Source: Cytophagia bacterium (GTDB lineage: Bacteria; Bacteroidota; Bacteroidia; Cytophagales; Spirosomataceae). From it: a DNA stretch of 64,000 nucleotides. The translations under genes and the position numbers were made by a program. Shown piece after piece: positions 49,635 to 58,745 of the stretch; position 1 is the first letter of the stretch, and each line of letters begins with the position of its first letter. The notes beneath the pieces were generated by a model. That model saw only the letters and a program-made list of their open reading frames with translations, was not told the origin of the DNA and did not search any database. The stretch spans positions 1 to 64,000 of the forward strand of contig REAB01000071.1 in the NCBI GenBank assembly GCA_004293645.1. The letters are read 5' to 3'.

Positions 49635-50360
49635 TTAACGTTTTTTGGTTTTGGTAGAAACGGCAGGTTTTTCGTTTTGGGGTGGCATAGGCCGCAGTAG
49701 TTCTGCTACTTCAAAACTCACAAACACGCGCTCGGCAGAGGCTTTGACAGATGCCGAATGGAGGTATTTGATGGGCAATTCTTCGTCGTAATTGGCCCGA
49801 ATATTTTTGGTTGGTATTTTAACCAGAATCGTATCTTTTAAATTATCAACCAACAAGGCAGGGCCTTTGAAGGTTACAGTTTGTGGATTAAGATTGACGA
49901 AGCTGGAAATAACAAAGCGTTTTTCTAACTGAACCCCCACGCTATCTAATCGAAGTATGGAGGTTTTGGTGATAAAACGGTCAAAATCCAAGTTCACGGT
50001 GTCGGCCACCACGCTACTTATTACCACATCTTTGACCTGCTCAGTCATCATGGCTGCCACCGATTCCGTGTTGAGGGTGCGGTTGTGGAGCGGGTCGGTG
50101 AGTTCATATACCACGGGTGCCACCGTAAACGACAACGACTTACGCAGCAGAGCCCAGCCCGTACCGTTCAAAATGGCCGTTACTTTTTTGGGCAACGGTG
50201 CCACTGGAACGTACAGCGAATCGTTGTAGGTGAGCTTAATGGGGTAGTTTACTTTGAGCGTGTAGCCGTCTTTGTTGAGTTCATTAAAAAACCAAATAAT
50301 GACAGCTCCCGACAAGCTCAGCAACAACGTGCGGGTTTTGAAAGGGCGAATAACAGCCAT
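49635..50360 (-). CDS. YbbR-like domain protein
   Basis: 241 residues. One N-terminal membrane helix (TLLLSLSGAVIIWFFNELNK) anchors an extracytoplasmic part of YbbR-like repeats (VNYPIKLTYNDSLYVPVAPL, PKKVTAILNGTGWALLRKSL, VNLNPQTVTFKGPALLVDNL). In Firmicutes the YbbR (CdaR) protein regulates the diadenylate cyclase, but in Bacteroidota it stands between yajC and coaE with no cyclase nearby. Role unknown here. It lies within the same-strand run and starts 7 nt after yajC. Confidence 0.85.
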   Translation of the reverse strand: MAVIRPFKTRTLLLSLSGAVIIWFFNELNKDGYTLKVNYPIKLTYNDSLYVPVAPLPKKVTAILNGTGWALLRKSLSFTVAPVVYELTDPLHNRTLNTESVAAMMTEQVKDVVISSVVADTVNLDFDRFITKTSILRLDSVGVQLEKRFVISSFVNLNPQTVTFKGPALLVDNLKDTILVKIPTKNIRANYDEELPIKYLHSASVKASAERVFVSFEVAELLRPMPPQNEKPAVSTKTKKR

Positions 50361-50367
50361 GGGTACG

Positions 50368-50676
50368 CTAAGCGGCGGTTGGAACTGCCCGCGAAATAGA
50401 CGACCGCTCGAAGGTGAGTTTGGTGCCTTTGTTATCTACTTCGATGGTAATGGTGGCATCATTGAGCGACGATACTTTGCCGTGTAAACCACCAATCGTA
50501 ACTACTTCGTCGCCTTTTTTGAGATTTTCTAAAAACTTTTTTTGCTCTTTTTGTTTTTGTTGCTGCGGACGAATCATGAAGAAATAGGCCACGCCCAGCA
50601 GACCGACCCACAACAAAACTTGGTAAATCATGGCCGACTGGCCACCTGCGGCTGCTTGCAAAAGAATAGATTTCAT
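50368..50676 (-). CDS. yajC: Preprotein translocase subunit YajC
   Basis: 102 residues. A single membrane helix ([20 protein letters not shown]) followed by [20 protein letters not shown] and [20 protein letters not shown], the family signature. YajC associates with SecDF and the Sec translocon. The gene overlaps no neighbour; a 144-bp gap to the DUF1573 gene holds a GC-rich block that resembles the insert in repeat copy C. Confidence 0.93.
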   Translation of the reverse strand: MKSILLQAAAGGQSAMIYQVLLWVGLLGVAYFFMIRPQQQKQKEQKKFLENLKKGDEVVTIGGLHGKVSSLNDATITIEVDNKGTKLTFERSSISRAVPTAA

Positions 50677-50820
50677 AATTTGGGGTTAGTGATTTGTAGT
50701 TTGGGGTTTGAGTTTTAGGATGGATTTAAAAAGTGGGATAGTGCAATTGGAAATGGGGCATCACGAATGTCAAACCGCGCGGGCGGCGGTCGGCCGCTGC
50801 CGCTCCGCACCAATTTCAAA

Positions 50821-51255
50821 TTACAAACCTGCTTTGGGCGCTACCTCTGCTCGAAATGTGATTTCGGTTACGGCGGGGTCGGTGTTGGCATAAATACTGA
50901 CAGCTTTGGCCTGCGAACCTACTTTGCCTCGGCTGTTAAATTTGACCACTATTGAGGCACTTTCGCCCGGGGCAATGGGGTCGCGGGGCCACTGTGGCAC
51001 GGTGCAACCGCAAGAAGTACTCACGTTGTTGATAATGAGCGGAAACTCGCCCGCATTGCTGAATTTAAAGTTGCGCTGCACAGTGTCGCCTTCTACAAGT
51101 GCGCCAAAATCAACGTTTTTTACGCTGTCTTCAAACACAATTTTGGGCATTTTGTCCGAAAGTGAGCTGGCCGTGGCGGCTTTGTCTTGATTGCTGCCAC
51201 AACAGGCCAAACCCACTGCCAAACACACCCACAAAAAGCTTTTGAGGTAACTCAT
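50821..51255 (-). CDS. DUF1573 lipoprotein
   Basis: 144 residues with a lipoprotein signal (MSYLKSFLWVCLAVGLA-CCGS). The mature part is an Ig-like/ASH-type beta domain: FGALVEGDTVQRNFKFSNAG, FPLIINNVSTSCGCTVPQWP (the SCGCT-P motif) and PGESASIVVKFNSRGK. This family is widespread in Bacteroidota, in the periplasm, of unknown function. It lies inside the nusB-coaE run. Confidence 0.9.
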   Translation of the reverse strand: MSYLKSFLWVCLAVGLACCGSNQDKAATASSLSDKMPKIVFEDSVKNVDFGALVEGDTVQRNFKFSNAGEFPLIINNVSTSCGCTVPQWPRDPIAPGESASIVVKFNSRGKVGSQAKAVSIYANTDPAVTEITFRAEVAPKAGL

Positions 51256-51282
51256 TATTTGTAATTTGATATTTGTAATTTG

Positions 51283-51585
51283 TTAAGCTGGTTCGCCTTT
51301 AATTTGCGACATGAGCCTGTCCACGTCTTCCAGTAATTTTTCGGCTTTTTCGCGGGCATCGTTCACCACTTTTTGACCTTCGGTTTTGGCCAAACTTTCG
51401 GGCAAATTTTGACCATCTACGAGGTCGTTGACGAGTTTTTGAAGCTGGTCGCGGTATTTGGAAAGCTGATACGACAACTTGTCGCGGGTAATTTCGCCTT
51501 TTTCGGGGGCGTACAAAATGCCGATGGCCGTGCCAGTAGCCACGCCAGCCAAAAATCCTACCAATACTTTTGATGAACTGTTCAT
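51283..51585 (-). CDS. YtxH-like membrane-anchored small protein
   Basis: 100 residues. The start KVLVGFLAGVATGTAIGILYAPEKGEITRD is the YtxH (PF12732) pattern of a Gly-rich membrane helix followed by APxxG. The rest is a charged helix (LSKYRDQLQKLVNDLVDG, DAREKAEKLLEDVDRLMSQI). In other bacteria the family is linked to general stress; here it is encoded between nusB and DUF1573. Confidence 0.85.
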   Translation of the reverse strand: MNSSSKVLVGFLAGVATGTAIGILYAPEKGEITRDKLSYQLSKYRDQLQKLVNDLVDGQNLPESLAKTEGQKVVNDAREKAEKLLEDVDRLMSQIKGEPA

Positions 51586-51615
51586 GTTTTGATTTGTTTA
51601 AAGGTGCTGTACTAC

Positions 51616-52791
51616 TTATTGATTGTCTAAAAGGCCGCGCCCACTTTTACGGATTTTCCCGTCTTTGAGCATGCTTTTGGACAACGTGTCTAAAATTCCA
51701 TTCACAAACTTACCACTTTTTGGCGTACTATATTGTTTTGCCAGCTCAATTGCTTCGTTGATGGTTACTTTTATGGGAATGCCGCTAAAATGAGTCATTT
51801 CGGCCAAACTCATTTTCAGAATCAGGTAATCGGTAGAAGCGAGGCGTTCTAAGTCCCAATTTTTGAGCGGTTCGCCAATTATTTCTTCGTAAACAAGTTC
51901 ATTGTCAATGGTTTGCTTAAACAGCTCTTCCATAAAATACTGGTCTTCGTCCCAAGCATCGGTGAGCGCAGATAACTCCAATTCGTTGGTGCTTTGGACT
52001 AATTTGAGTGTTTTTACGGCCATTTTACGGACAATATCGCTCGTTTCATTCCAACACAAATCGGCTTGTTCAAAAAATGCAATGCAATCTTCGTGCTTAA
52101 ACAATACCGTTTTGAGGGCGTAATCCAAGAGTGCTTGGTCTTCTTGCGGCGTGTGGGTACGAGCGGCGCAGTAAGTTTGGTACGTTTCGTCGTGGCGAAG
52201 AATATCGCGGAATAACTTGCGCACAAACGTATTTTGGGCATCGCTCCAGCCAGCACCGCGCCTAATTAACTCCGTTTGGAGGGGCGCGTGTTGCGCAAGC
52301 ATAACCACAATTTGGTTGGTGTCAAAGCCCGAAAGACGGGCTAATTGTGGGCCGTCGGGGTCTTCGTACTGGCGGCTGCGCTCGGTTTTAGACAAAACAC
52401 CCATTTGTACAAATAGCTGTAAAACAAACAGATACGTGTCGTAAATGGCATCTATTTCGGGTATCATTTTGTGGCCAATGCGCGAGCGGTCTTCGTTTAC
52501 CCGTTGCAAATATTGCGTAAGTGCATTTTTGGCAACCACGGCAACGCGGGGCGGGGTTTGGTCGTCGGGGGCTATTTTACCGCTGCGATAGTTGGTTTCA
52601 AGCACCGCTGCGGCTGCTTTGCGAAAGGCTTCCAATTGAACCAAATCTTGGGGTTCCATGGAGTTCAAATCAGGTTTGAAACATTCGGCAATAAAATCCA
52701 ATGCCAATTCGTAGTTGGCTTCGCGGGCTACTTGGAGCGCGTAAAGGGCTTGGAATACTTTAATTCGTAGGTGTCTTCTACTCAGCATCAA
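51616..52791 (-). CDS. nusB: Transcription antitermination protein NusB (long form)
   Basis: 391 residues, against about 140 in E. coli. The C-terminal ~140 residues hold the NusB fold (SALTDAWDEDQYFMEELFKQ, RLASTDYLILKMSLAEMTHF, PIKVTINEAIELAKQYSTPK, GKFVNGILDTLSKSM). The N-terminal part (SRRHLRIKVFQALYALQVAR) also resembles the NusB start, so the molecule is stretched by inserted helices, as is normal in Bacteroidota. NusB with NusE binds boxA RNA in rRNA antitermination. It is the first gene of the run and has a promoter. Confidence 0.92.
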   Translation of the reverse strand: MMLSRRHLRIKVFQALYALQVAREANYELALDFIAECFKPDLNSMEPQDLVQLEAFRKAAAAVLETNYRSGKIAPDDQTPPRVAVVAKNALTQYLQRVNEDRSRIGHKMIPEIDAIYDTYLFVLQLFVQMGVLSKTERSRQYEDPDGPQLARLSGFDTNQIVVMLAQHAPLQTELIRRGAGWSDAQNTFVRKLFRDILRHDETYQTYCAARTHTPQEDQALLDYALKTVLFKHEDCIAFFEQADLCWNETSDIVRKMAVKTLKLVQSTNELELSALTDAWDEDQYFMEELFKQTIDNELVYEEIIGEPLKNWDLERLASTDYLILKMSLAEMTHFSGIPIKVTINEAIELAKQYSTPKSGKFVNGILDTLSKSMLKDGKIRKSGRGLLDNQ

Positions 52792-52837
52792 TCAAAAATT
52801 AGTCGGCAAGACAAAGAACTATGTGCGTTTGTAACGG

Positions 52838-52845
52838 CAAAGTTA
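52838..52845 (-). promoter_or_regulatory. -7 box for nusB
   Basis: On the minus strand TAACTTTG fits TAnnTTTG; 47 nt upstream of the start codon. Confidence 0.6.
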
Positions 52846-52989
52846 GGAGAAAAAACCTGTTCAACGCATATTATTTTGTGATATTACTTTCTTTTTTGTG
52901 GTAAAATACGCAAAAACAAGGGCTATTTGTTGGAGAACAGAGTGCGAATAGCAGCCACTTTGGCGGCCAAAAAGCAGGCAAAACAAGGA

Positions 52990-53166
52990 TTACTTTACCA
53001 CCGCTATTGAGTCAGACTCTTCGACTGGAATGGCCCGCATAATTTGCTTTTTCTTGTTCCAGGGTGCGGTGGTGCGGCGGCCCATGTCAACGGCCAGCAA
53101 AATAGCGGCGGCGGTAAAAACCAGAAAAACAACGATGAATATTTTACGATTGCGGTTGGGTTGCAT
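52990..53166 (-). CDS. Small single-helix membrane protein, 58 residues
   Basis: Basic N-terminus MQPNRNRK, then one membrane helix (IFIVVFLVFTAAAILLAVDM), then a basic tail RRTTAPWNKKKQIMRAIPVE. The frame fills the gap between sixA and nusB on the same strand, 42 nt after sixA. It is too short for a reliable family call, but the protein-like layout (basic-TM-basic, positive-inside) supports it being real. Unknown role. Confidence 0.5.
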   Translation of the reverse strand: MQPNRNRKIFIVVFLVFTAAAILLAVDMGRRTTAPWNKKKQIMRAIPVEESDSIAVVK

Positions 53167-53208
53167 GAGTTTGAATTTGGTGGTGGGTCTTGGGGGTTGA
53201 AGGGTCGT

Positions 53209-53709
53209 TCAGTCGCGGAATGTTTTGGGAATGTGGTAGCCCGCAAATTTACCCGTTCGCGCTGATATTTCCGACCAAGATAGGTCTTCAAAATCAACCA
53301 CTACTACCGCTCCTTTCGACATAGAACCAAGGTGGTGTTGGGTAAGGTATTCGGCAAAATAGCTGATGTCGGGATTGTGGCCAAAAATCAAAGCCAACTG
53401 ACTGTCGGCGGGAACGTTGCCGAGGGCGTTGAGATAAGCCTTGGGGCCTTCGTCGTAGAGTTGGCGGGTACTTTGTATTTGGGTTGGGTCGAAGCCCAAC
53501 TGCTCGGCCATGAGTTGGGCGGTGTATAAAGCCCGTGGGGCCAAACTGCTCACCATGTAGTCGGGTTTGAAGCCTTGTTCAAACAAAAACTTGCCCATTC
53601 TGCTGGCATCTATGATTCCTGAGGCGGTAAGTTGGCGGTCAAAGTCGTTGAGAAGTGAAAAACCGTCTTCGGCTTTGGCGTGGCGGACAATCAAGAGTTG
53701 GCGTTTCAT
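53209..53709 (-). CDS. SixA-type histidine phosphatase
   Basis: 166 residues, close to SixA (about 160). Seen: LIVRHAKAEDGFSLLNDFDR with the RHG-variant motif RHA, LAPRALYTAQLMAEQLG with the second Arg, and LIFGHNPDISYFAEYL with the catalytic His. SixA removes phosphate from His-phosphorylated proteins such as ArcB. Whether this protein acts on the orphan histidine kinase at 11494-12690 is not known. Same strand as the small TM gene and nusB, with no clear shared promoter. Confidence 0.9.
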   Translation of the reverse strand: MKRQLLIVRHAKAEDGFSLLNDFDRQLTASGIIDASRMGKFLFEQGFKPDYMVSSLAPRALYTAQLMAEQLGFDPTQIQSTRQLYDEGPKAYLNALGNVPADSQLALIFGHNPDISYFAEYLTQHHLGSMSKGAVVVVDFEDLSWSEISARTGKFAGYHIPKTFRD

Positions 53710-53798
53710 AGCAGGTTTACTTTTTTTGCAAAAATATTAAAAAGTGGTGGATACTGACTCGATTTTAACCACAAAACCGCCTGTGTTGTTTAAAATAC

Positions 53799-53806
53799 TA
53801 TCTTTG
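53799..53806 (+). promoter_or_regulatory. -7 box for the polytopic membrane protein gene
   Basis: TATCTTTG fits TAnnTTTG; 46 nt before the ATG at 53853. Confidence 0.6.
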
Positions 53807-53852
53807 TGGCGGTTCGTTAAACACCACCAATTGCCGATTTTACGTTGTTTTT

Positions 53853-55553
53853 ATGAAAGTTCTCAACATTGTTGCTGCTGTTTTACTGATTGTACTGGCC
53901 TCGTTTTTCTATTATTTTGTCAATCAAAATGCCATCAACGTTCCATTTTTCGACGATTTTTCGTACCTCAAATACGTTTTAGACCTGCAAAGTGCGCCCA
54001 ACTTACCCGAATTTTTGCGGCTTTTAGAATCAAAACACAACGGCCACGGGGTAGGATTGGCCAAGTTTGTTTTTTGGCTAACAACGCTCATCGAAGGCCA
54101 ACTCAATTTTCGGACGCTCACGCTCGTAGGCAGTTTGATGGTGCTGGGCTTAGTGGTTTATTTTGGGCAAATCATACGCGCCAATCAATTGCCTTTTGCT
54201 TATTTGTTGCCCGTTGGTTTGTTTCTTTTTACGCCCGCCTACTACGAAAATGTTTTTTGGGCTGCCGCGCTTTGGCAATATACAGCTTCGTTTGTAATGG
54301 GTGTTTTGACTTATTATATGTTGGCCAAATCCACGCGCTGGACGCTGGCTCTGGCGGCATTTTTTGGGCTTTTGCTCACCTATACCAACGGCAACGGCCT
54401 CTTGGGAATGTACGTGGGGGCTTTGATTCCACTGGTGCAGCACCGCTACAAGCGCACAGTTGGCTGGTTGTTGGCGTGTGTGGTAGCTACTGCCATTTAC
54501 TACTACTTTCCGTCTGGTTTTAGCTCCGAAAACAAGCCTGTTTCGTTGGTTAATATACTACTCACCGTTGTTTCGTTTTTTGGGTCGGCGGCTTATTATT
54601 TGCGGGGAAGCATGCTTGATGTCGCCATTTTTGGAGGCCTTTGTACGTTTGTTTTGCTGGGAGGGCTGTTGGGGTTGGGCGGTATTTTTTTGGCGCAATT
54701 TTGGAAAAAAAACAAAGCCGAGTCTTTTCTGCGTCTTTTTACCGATTCAAATGCCAACTTGTCTTTGTTGGCATTGTTGGCTTGGTTGGCACTGACGGGG
54801 CTGGCGGTGGCCATTACCCGCACCAACGATACCATAGGCACGGCCTTGCGCTACATGATTTACTCCGTTATGACGTTTGCGGGGCTGTACGTGGCCGTTT
54901 TGCTGGTTTTGCCGCGCCGAGGGCGGTTTGTGTTGGGGCTAGCTGCTTCGGCTTTGGGTGTTTTGTTTGCGGTTGGCACGTACCTTTTTGCGGGGCCAAC
55001 GGTGGTCAATTTTCGTAAATCGCTGCAAGCCGATGCATACTCGCTGCGCCAACACCGCCGCCTAAGTGGCAAACTCGAACTGCTCCTCAACCCCATTATG
55101 TTGAACAATTTTGAGCAGGCCATTAACCAAAAATTGTACGTTATTCCAACCACGCTCTTTGATGGCATAGACAAATTGCCCGCCGACACAAGCCAAATTC
55201 AATTCAAAATAACCAACGAAATTCGGGCGGTTTATGGCGGCGTGTGGGTTGATAAAATCCAAAACGCGGATTTGTCTTTTGACCAAAATAACCCCAACAA
55301 TGGCGTTTATGTTATCCTGAAAAACCAACAATCGGGACGGCTGTACGTCAATGCACCCGTACAAAGCCCCAACCGCAATCGGCGGTTTTTTTTGCAATCA
55401 GGCCATTTTTTTAATCCAGGTTTTGAAGCGCAAATTTACCAACAAAACCTGCCAGATGGCATTTATCAGATTGGCGTTTTGTATTGTAATGGCACGAACC
55501 AACGGCTGGTTTACGGCAAGCAAAGGCTCGAAATCAAGGAGAAACGGCGTTAA
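53853..55553 (+). CDS. Polytopic membrane protein, possible GT-C-type glycosyltransferase
   Basis: 566 residues with about ten hydrophobic segments to residue ~390, then a ~180-residue soluble C-terminal region. The first extracytoplasmic loop carries NVPFFDDFSYLKYVLDL, an acidic pair in the place where GT-C lipid-linked glycosyltransferases have their catalytic DD/DE, and there is a Trp/Tyr-rich loop (PAYYENVFWAAALWQYTASF). It therefore may transfer sugars from a lipid carrier in the periplasm. The C-terminal segment (FKITNEIRAVYGGVWVDKIQ, LPDGIYQIGVLYCNGTNQRL) is beta-rich. Not assigned to a family by name. Confidence 0.65.
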   Translation: MKVLNIVAAVLLIVLASFFYYFVNQNAINVPFFDDFSYLKYVLDLQSAPNLPEFLRLLESKHNGHGVGLAKFVFWLTTLIEGQLNFRTLTLVGSLMVLGLVVYFGQIIRANQLPFAYLLPVGLFLFTPAYYENVFWAAALWQYTASFVMGVLTYYMLAKSTRWTLALAAFFGLLLTYTNGNGLLGMYVGALIPLVQHRYKRTVGWLLACVVATAIYYYFPSGFSSENKPVSLVNILLTVVSFFGSAAYYLRGSMLDVAIFGGLCTFVLLGGLLGLGGIFLAQFWKKNKAESFLRLFTDSNANLSLLALLAWLALTGLAVAITRTNDTIGTALRYMIYSVMTFAGLYVAVLLVLPRRGRFVLGLAASALGVLFAVGTYLFAGPTVVNFRKSLQADAYSLRQHRRLSGKLELLLNPIMLNNFEQAINQKLYVIPTTLFDGIDKLPADTSQIQFKITNEIRAVYGGVWVDKIQNADLSFDQNNPNNGVYVILKNQQSGRLYVNAPVQSPNRNRRFFLQSGHFFNPGFEAQIYQQNLPDGIYQIGVLYCNGTNQRLVYGKQRLEIKEKRR

Positions 55554-55569
55554 ATCGGGCATTTGTGCC

Positions 55570-55577
55570 TATCTTTG
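55570..55577 (+). promoter_or_regulatory. -7 box for prfC
   Basis: TATCTTTG fits TAnnTTTG; 49 nt before the ATG. Confidence 0.6.
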
Positions 55578-55626
55578 TGCCTTATTTGGGTTGTGAAACA
55601 CCAACCTACTTCAACCACTTTTTACC

Positions 55627-57216
55627 ATGACCATCAGTCAAGAAATAGCCAAGCGGCGTACGTTTGCCATTATTAGCCACCCCGATGCGGGCAAAACCAC
55701 CCTCACCGAAAAACTGCTGCTCTTTGGCGGGGCTATTCAAACGGCGGGAGCGGTAAAATCGAATAAAATCAAAAAAACGGCTACTTCCGATTTTATGGAA
55801 ATAGAAAAACAGCGCGGTATTTCGGTGGCTACGTCGGTGATGACTTTTGGATACAACGACCTCATTATCAATATTCTCGATACACCTGGCCACAAAGATT
55901 TTGCCGAAGATACCTACCGAACGCTCACGGCCGTGGACAGCGTGATTTTGGTGATTGACTGCGTAAAAGGCGTGGAAGCCCAAACCGAACGCCTCATGGA
56001 AGTATGCCGAATGCGCGATACCCCCGTGATTGTGTTTATCAATAAACTCGACCGCGAAGGCCAAAATCCGTTTGATTTGATTGACGAACTCGAACAAAAA
56101 CTCAACATCAACGTGCGCCCGCTGACGTGGCCCGTCAATATGGGGGCCGATTTTAAGGGTGTTTATAGTTTGCTTGAACAAAAACTGTATTTTTTTAAAG
56201 CCAACAAAACAAAAGTAGAAGAAGACGTACTCGAAATAAACCTGCAAGACCCCGTTCTTGACCAAAAAGTGGGGCAGCGCGATGCCCGCCAACTGCGCGA
56301 AGACGTGGAACTAATTGAAGGCGTTTACGGCGATTTCGACCGCCAAGATTATTTGTCGGGCAAAATTGCACCCGTTTTTTTTGGGAGTGCCTCCAACAAT
56401 TTTGGCGTGCGCGAATTGCTCGAAGCCTTCTGCGATATTTCGCCCGAACCCATCGAACGCAACACCAGCGTGCGCATAGTGCGGCCCGAAGAACCCAAGT
56501 TTACGGGTTTTGTCTTTAAAATTCACGCCAACCTCGACCCCCGCCACCGCGACCGCATCGCGTTTTTGCGCATTTGCTCGGGCAAGTTTGAGCGCGGCAA
56601 GTTTTATCACCACGTGCGGCTCGACAAAAACCTGCGTTTTTCAAACCCCGTTAGTTTTATGGCCGACAGCAAAAACGTGGTAGAAGATGGTTTTCCTGGC
56701 GATGTGATTGGCCTTTACGATACGGGGACGTTTAAAATAGGCGATACGCTCACCGAAGGCGAAGATTTGCAATACGTGGGTATTCCGAGTTTTTCGCCCG
56801 AAATTTTCAAAGAACTCATCAACCTCGACCCCATGAAGTCGAAGCAGCTTGAAAAGGGCGTGCAGCAACTCACCGACGAAGGTGTGGCGCAGTTGTTTAC
56901 GCTGCAACCTGGCAACCGAAAAGTAGTAGGCACGGTGGGCGAATTGCAGTTTGACGTGATTCAGTACCGCCTCGAACACGAATACGGGGCCAAATGTCGG
57001 TGGGTAACGATGTCCACCTCGCGGGCGTGTTGGATTACGGCCGAAGACCCCAAAAAGCTGCAAGAGTTTATTCGTTTGAAGGGCAACCAAGTGGGTTTTG
57101 ACAAAGACGCAAACCCCGTATTTTTTGCCGATTCAGACTGGATGCTGCGCATGAACCAAACCAACAATCCTGATATTCAATTTCACATTACTTCGGAGTT
57201 TAAGGTGTTGGCCTAA
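55627..57216 (+). CDS. prfC: Peptide chain release factor 3
   Basis: 529 residues, the same as E. coli RF3. This GTPase removes RF1/RF2 from the ribosome after termination. Seen: P-loop [45 protein letters not shown] (switch I), [17 protein letters not shown] (G3), [20 protein letters not shown] (G4) and the C-terminal domain with [20 protein letters not shown]. All GTPase motifs are intact. Own promoter; hairpin after the stop. Confidence 0.97.
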   Translation: MTISQEIAKRRTFAIISHPDAGKTTLTEKLLLFGGAIQTAGAVKSNKIKKTATSDFMEIEKQRGISVATSVMTFGYNDLIINILDTPGHKDFAEDTYRTLTAVDSVILVIDCVKGVEAQTERLMEVCRMRDTPVIVFINKLDREGQNPFDLIDELEQKLNINVRPLTWPVNMGADFKGVYSLLEQKLYFFKANKTKVEEDVLEINLQDPVLDQKVGQRDARQLREDVELIEGVYGDFDRQDYLSGKIAPVFFGSASNNFGVRELLEAFCDISPEPIERNTSVRIVRPEEPKFTGFVFKIHANLDPRHRDRIAFLRICSGKFERGKFYHHVRLDKNLRFSNPVSFMADSKNVVEDGFPGDVIGLYDTGTFKIGDTLTEGEDLQYVGIPSFSPEIFKELINLDPMKSKQLEKGVQQLTDEGVAQLFTLQPGNRKVVGTVGELQFDVIQYRLEHEYGAKCRWVTMSTSRACWITAEDPKKLQEFIRLKGNQVGFDKDANPVFFADSDWMLRMNQTNNPDIQFHITSEFKVLA

Positions 57217-57224
57217 AAAAGAAA

Positions 57225-57253
57225 AAAGCTGCTCGAGAGTCTCGCACAGCTTT
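57225..57253 (+). terminator. Hairpin after prfC
   Basis: aaagctg / cagcttt with an inner cgaga / tctcg pairing; T run weak. Confidence 0.45.
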
Positions 57254-57463
57254 CCGACTATATCCACACCATTATTAGTTGCGCAAATATATGAATATAA
57301 CAATTAATTCCAAATAAATTTCTAAAAAAGCCAGTATTTAAATGCACCCCAGTTTTTGGATAGAGGTTATAATTGGAGGCTTATTGTCTTCATCTTAAAA
57401 TTATACAAAAACGGCAGAACTTATTAGGCGTACTCTCATCCATACTCCATACCCCATACCCTA

Positions 57464-58144
57464 ATGCCTAATTCTCCCAAGCCTTCGTGGTTTTTGTACA
57501 TCACCGAACTCGCCCGCACGGTTGTTGACATTGCGCGGGGTTTGTTTTTTAAATGGTCGCACAAGCGGCAACATCGAGCCAATCCGCACCCCGTTATGGT
57601 GGTGCCAGGTTTTTTGGGGTCGGATTTGTCCACGTTTTTTTTGCGCAAATTTATCGCAGATTTAGGCTACCCCGTTCAAAAATGGGGCTTGGGCCGCAAC
57701 CTCGCCGATTTGAACGATTTGACCCTGCTTGCCCAAAAATTGGCGGCACTTCACGCCCAATATCAGCAAAAAGTAACGCTCATTGGGTGGAGTTTGGGCG
57801 GGGTCTATGTACGCGAACTGGCCAAACAAAATCCCGAAGCCGTGCGGCAGGTTATTACGATGGGGTCGCCGTTTAAAAATATTGAAGCGCCCAACCACGC
57901 CCGCTGGATTTTTGATTTGATTGGCAAAAAAAACCAACTCGACCCTGCTTTTATTGCCAAATTGCCCGCGCCCGCGCCCGTGCCAACGGTGGCCATTTAT
58001 ACCAAGCAAGACGGTGTGGTAGCATGGACTACTTGCATGGAAACCCCCAGCGCCCTACACCGCAACGTAGAAGTGTGGGGCAGCCACTGCGGCTTGGTTT
58101 TTAACCCACAAGTTTGCCAAGTAATTGAGGAAAGTTTGGCTTAG
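57464..58144 (+). CDS. Alpha/beta-hydrolase, lipase-like
   Basis: 226 residues. The opening strand PHPVMVVPGFLGSDLSTFFL, then VTLIGWSLGGVYVRELAKQN with the nucleophile Ser in G-W-S-L-G, AIYTKQDGVVAWTTC with the Asp, and VWGSHCGLVFNPQVC with the His form a full catalytic triad. This layout is of the PGAP1/lipase class. There is no signal peptide, although the N-terminal helix could touch the membrane. Possible role in lipid turnover; substrate unknown. Alone on its strand between prfC and repeat copy D. Confidence 0.85.
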   Translation: MPNSPKPSWFLYITELARTVVDIARGLFFKWSHKRQHRANPHPVMVVPGFLGSDLSTFFLRKFIADLGYPVQKWGLGRNLADLNDLTLLAQKLAALHAQYQQKVTLIGWSLGGVYVRELAKQNPEAVRQVITMGSPFKNIEAPNHARWIFDLIGKKNQLDPAFIAKLPAPAPVPTVAIYTKQDGVVAWTTCMETPSALHRNVEVWGSHCGLVFNPQVCQVIEESLA

Positions 58145-58211
58145 CTAAGCTGCCCGCTTTGTTGGGTGTTTTTGCTAAATCTTCTTCTTTTTTTGGCAAA
58201 TTGTCTAAACT

Positions 58212-58357
58212 TAAGTAGTTGCGCATATTTAATTGATGGCACGACTATTACTTAAGACGCTTTTATTCAGCGTATTAAATCAGTCGTGCCACCAATAATC
58301 ATAGCATGGCGGCGGCCCGTCGCAGCGGCGAACCGCCTATTTCTGCCCAACTACTTA
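58212..58357. repeat. Dispersed MITE-like repeat, copy D (two heads facing inwards)
   Basis: Starts TAAGTAGTTGCGCATATTTA and ends TGCCCAACTACTTA, i.e. inverted terminal repeats TAAGTAGTTG(C/G)GC. Module 2 contains a 15-bp-arm inverted repeat (attgatggcacgact / agtcgtgccaccaat). It lacks the AT-rich body of copies A-C. It lies between the lipase and tRNA-Ala, which are convergent. Confidence 0.85.
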
Positions 58358-58491
58358 TTTTAAGCGTCAGTACCCGATGAATCTTTTTCGAGTGTACTCA
58401 TTTCCATGTCTCTTACCTTTTTTTGCCAAAATTCTACCCCACAGAAAAATTGCCCCCGCATAATACTTGGTGGCAAGCGAAATTAGAATGC

Positions 58492-58533
58492 CTAAAAAAC
58501 AAAAACGAGTTACAGAAATTTCTGTAACTCGTT
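58492..58533 (-). terminator. Terminator of tRNA-Ala
   Basis: Perfect 30-nt palindrome aacgagttacagaaa/tttctgtaactcgtt at 58504-58533; on the minus strand it is followed by TTTTTGTTTTTT. Confidence 0.85.
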
Positions 58534-58559
58534 ACGGGCGGCGTACCGCATTTTAAGGG

Positions 58560-58633
<74 letters not shown>

Positions 58634-58745
58634 ATAAAATACAAAATCCCAACTTCTTATTGTTTTTGGGAGTGCAAAAGTGCGGCTTTCTTTTTACTTT
58701 TACAAATACTATTTCTATTTTTTTGCAAAAAATAACAACAATATC

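Noticed and set aside
57285-57300. Fragment resembling the TAAGTAGTTGCGC end of the repeat family (attagttgcgcaaatat)
   Set aside because: Only about 10 bases agree and no second end was found nearby.
58504-58533. TGTAACTC palindrome after tRNA-Ala as a third SARP-type site
   Set aside because: It is an inverted, not direct, repeat at a terminator position followed by T runs; the match to TGTAACT is probably chance.
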